Source: Bacillaceae bacterium
Lineage (GTDB): Bacteria; Bacillota; Bacilli; JACDOE01
Assembly (NCBI GenBank): GCA_017656255.1
Contig: JACDOE010000004.1
Location: 62,001 to 126,000 of the forward strand
Length of the DNA stretch: 64,000 bases
Direction of reading: 5' to 3'
This document shows, piece after piece, positions 63,273-64,000 of the stretch (its first letter is position 1; each line of letters begins with the position of its first letter). The notes below the pieces were generated by a model. It worked only from the letters and a program-made list of their open reading frames with translations, was not told the origin of the DNA and did no database searches. The position numbers and the translations under genes are program-made.

Positions 63273-64000
63273 TTATTCCCATTTAAATGTATAACTGGCC
63301 ACCAGGAATGAAACGATCATCCATCCGAATAAAACAAGGGCCTGGGGCCAGAGTGCCACCAGATCCGCTCCGACATTCATCACCTGACGGAGAGCCGTTG
63401 ACAGGTGGGAGATGGGTAATGTTTTCACCATAGCCTGCAGAAACGACGGCATACTGGAAATCGGAAAAAACACCCCTCCCAGAAATAACATGGGAAACGA
63501 AATCATGCCCGCAATCGGGCCTGCACTTTCCGGCGTTCGCGCCAGTCCCGCTATGATGAATCCCATCGCAATAAATGTCAGTGTTCCCAAAATGACAAAT
63601 AACAATAATAACAACCATGAACCCCTGACCTGGGTATCAAAAAACAGAAAACCGATCAGCAGCACAATAACAGCCTGGAATCCGTTAAGTAACAGTCTGG
63701 CGGTAATCTGGGCGCTGATAAACGTAGACGCCCGAAGCGGCGTACTCTGCATCCGGCGGAGAATACCGCGTTCACGCCATGCCGCTATCTGTCCGGCCAC
63801 GCCGTTTAGATTATTGGACATAATCATCATGGCCACAATACCGGGAACCAGAAAATCAATGTACTGAAGACCCAATGATTCCACCGGTTTTTGCTCCATG
63901 ACCAGTGCCGGCTGATAATCGGTCAAATTTTTGCTGATGCCGTCGATAACCTGTCTAACCGCCACCAGTCCCAGCTGGGATGTGACCATGTTGGTTTCAT
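63273..64000 (-). CDS. ABC-2-type transporter permease, C-terminal part
   Basis: About 242 visible codons of a permease whose N-terminus lies past the window edge (the frame is open to 64000). Six helices, with LRRMQSTPLRASTFISAQI and the conserved GLARTPESAGPIAGMISFPMLFLGGVFFPISSMP region of drug/lipid exporters. Its ATPase is expected just upstream. ATG 63989 is internal, not the start. Confidence 0.82.
   Translation of the reverse strand, partial: ETNMVTSQLGLVAVRQVIDGISKNLTDYQPALVMEQKPVESLGLQYIDFLVPGIVAMMIMSNNLNGVAGQIAAWRERGILRRMQSTPLRASTFISAQITARLLLNGFQAVIVLLIGFLFFDTQVRGSWLLLLLFVILGTLTFIAMGFIIAGLARTPESAGPIAGMISFPMLFLGGVFFPISSMPSFLQAMVKTLPISHLSTALRQVMNVGADLVALWPQALVLFGWMIVSFLVASYTFKWE

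Overview
The window looks like chromosomal DNA of a Gram-positive, low-to-mid GC Bacillota, most likely a Bacillales or Thermoactinomycetaceae-type spore former. The reasons are the ywiB-argS pair, the pbpG-like and ywhD pair, ywfO, yuzB, DUF2621 (YneK), coproheme decarboxylase ChdC, thiN, consistently strong AGGAGG ribosome sites and many intrinsic terminators. I saw no rRNA, tRNA, CRISPR array, prophage or intact insertion sequence. Species assignment is inference.

Positions 1-9630 hold a minus-strand acyl-CoA degradation block: fadF (membrane Fe-S reductase), then thl, hbd, two acyl-CoA dehydrogenases, meaB, a TetR regulator and icmF (cut by the window edge). The same 20-bp-type TetR operator lies before thl and before fadF. 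Positions 9.9-16.9 kb carry a DUF3905 gene, an undescribed minus-strand operon (frameshifted SHOCT membrane gene, 4-TM protein, TPR membrane protein, TPR-AAA+ ATPase), a small lipoprotein, argS/ywiB and a YqzM-like peptide. Positions 17-22 kb form one regulon: a DUF4242 protein, an acyl-CoA-dehydrogenase-like flavoenzyme, an HxlR regulator and an SsuABC/NrtABC-type transporter. The enzyme operon and the transporter operon have nearly the same promoter, with an operator in the spacer.

Positions 22-29 kb hold a class A penicillin-binding protein, ywhD, a very small holin-like type I toxin with a likely antisense antitoxin RNA, a zinc-motif protein and the glyoxylate shunt (aceA, aceB). Positions 29.6-32.2 kb carry a CaiB-family CoA-transferase and acyl-CoA dehydrogenase operon behind a leader RNA with mutually exclusive antiterminator and terminator hairpins. 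Then follow DUF3870, ywfO, an XRE regulator, bioY-bioB with a BirA operator, yuzB, an IclR regulator and acnA with an early hairpin. Positions 41-42.8 kb are an AT-rich island (leader peptide, methyltransferase, membrane protein).

Positions 42.9-49.8 kb contain an M32 carboxypeptidase, DUF2621, chdC, a DUF423 plus ArsC/Spx-like pair, thiN, an M20 amidohydrolase, a membrane-tethered DUF559 protein and a GNAT acetyltransferase. The ArsC-like gene has an in-frame TGA exactly at the catalytic Cys, followed by a bacterial SECIS-like hairpin, so it is a candidate selenoprotein. Positions 50-58 kb are a seven-gene Liv-type ABC operon with two acyl/aryl-CoA ligases. Positions 58.5-62.6 kb hold a potassium channel and a formate module (fdhD, DUF2294, OFA-family transporter). 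A nearly identical 37-nt RNA hairpin that competes with a terminator precedes both fdhD and the transporter. I do not recognise this RNA as any known class. The window ends with a VOC-gene remnant, a DsrE-like protein and a partial ABC-2 permease.

The strongest candidates for something undescribed are the duplicated formate-gene RNA element, the UGA-containing ArsC-like gene, the caiB leader, and the coupled HxlR regulon.
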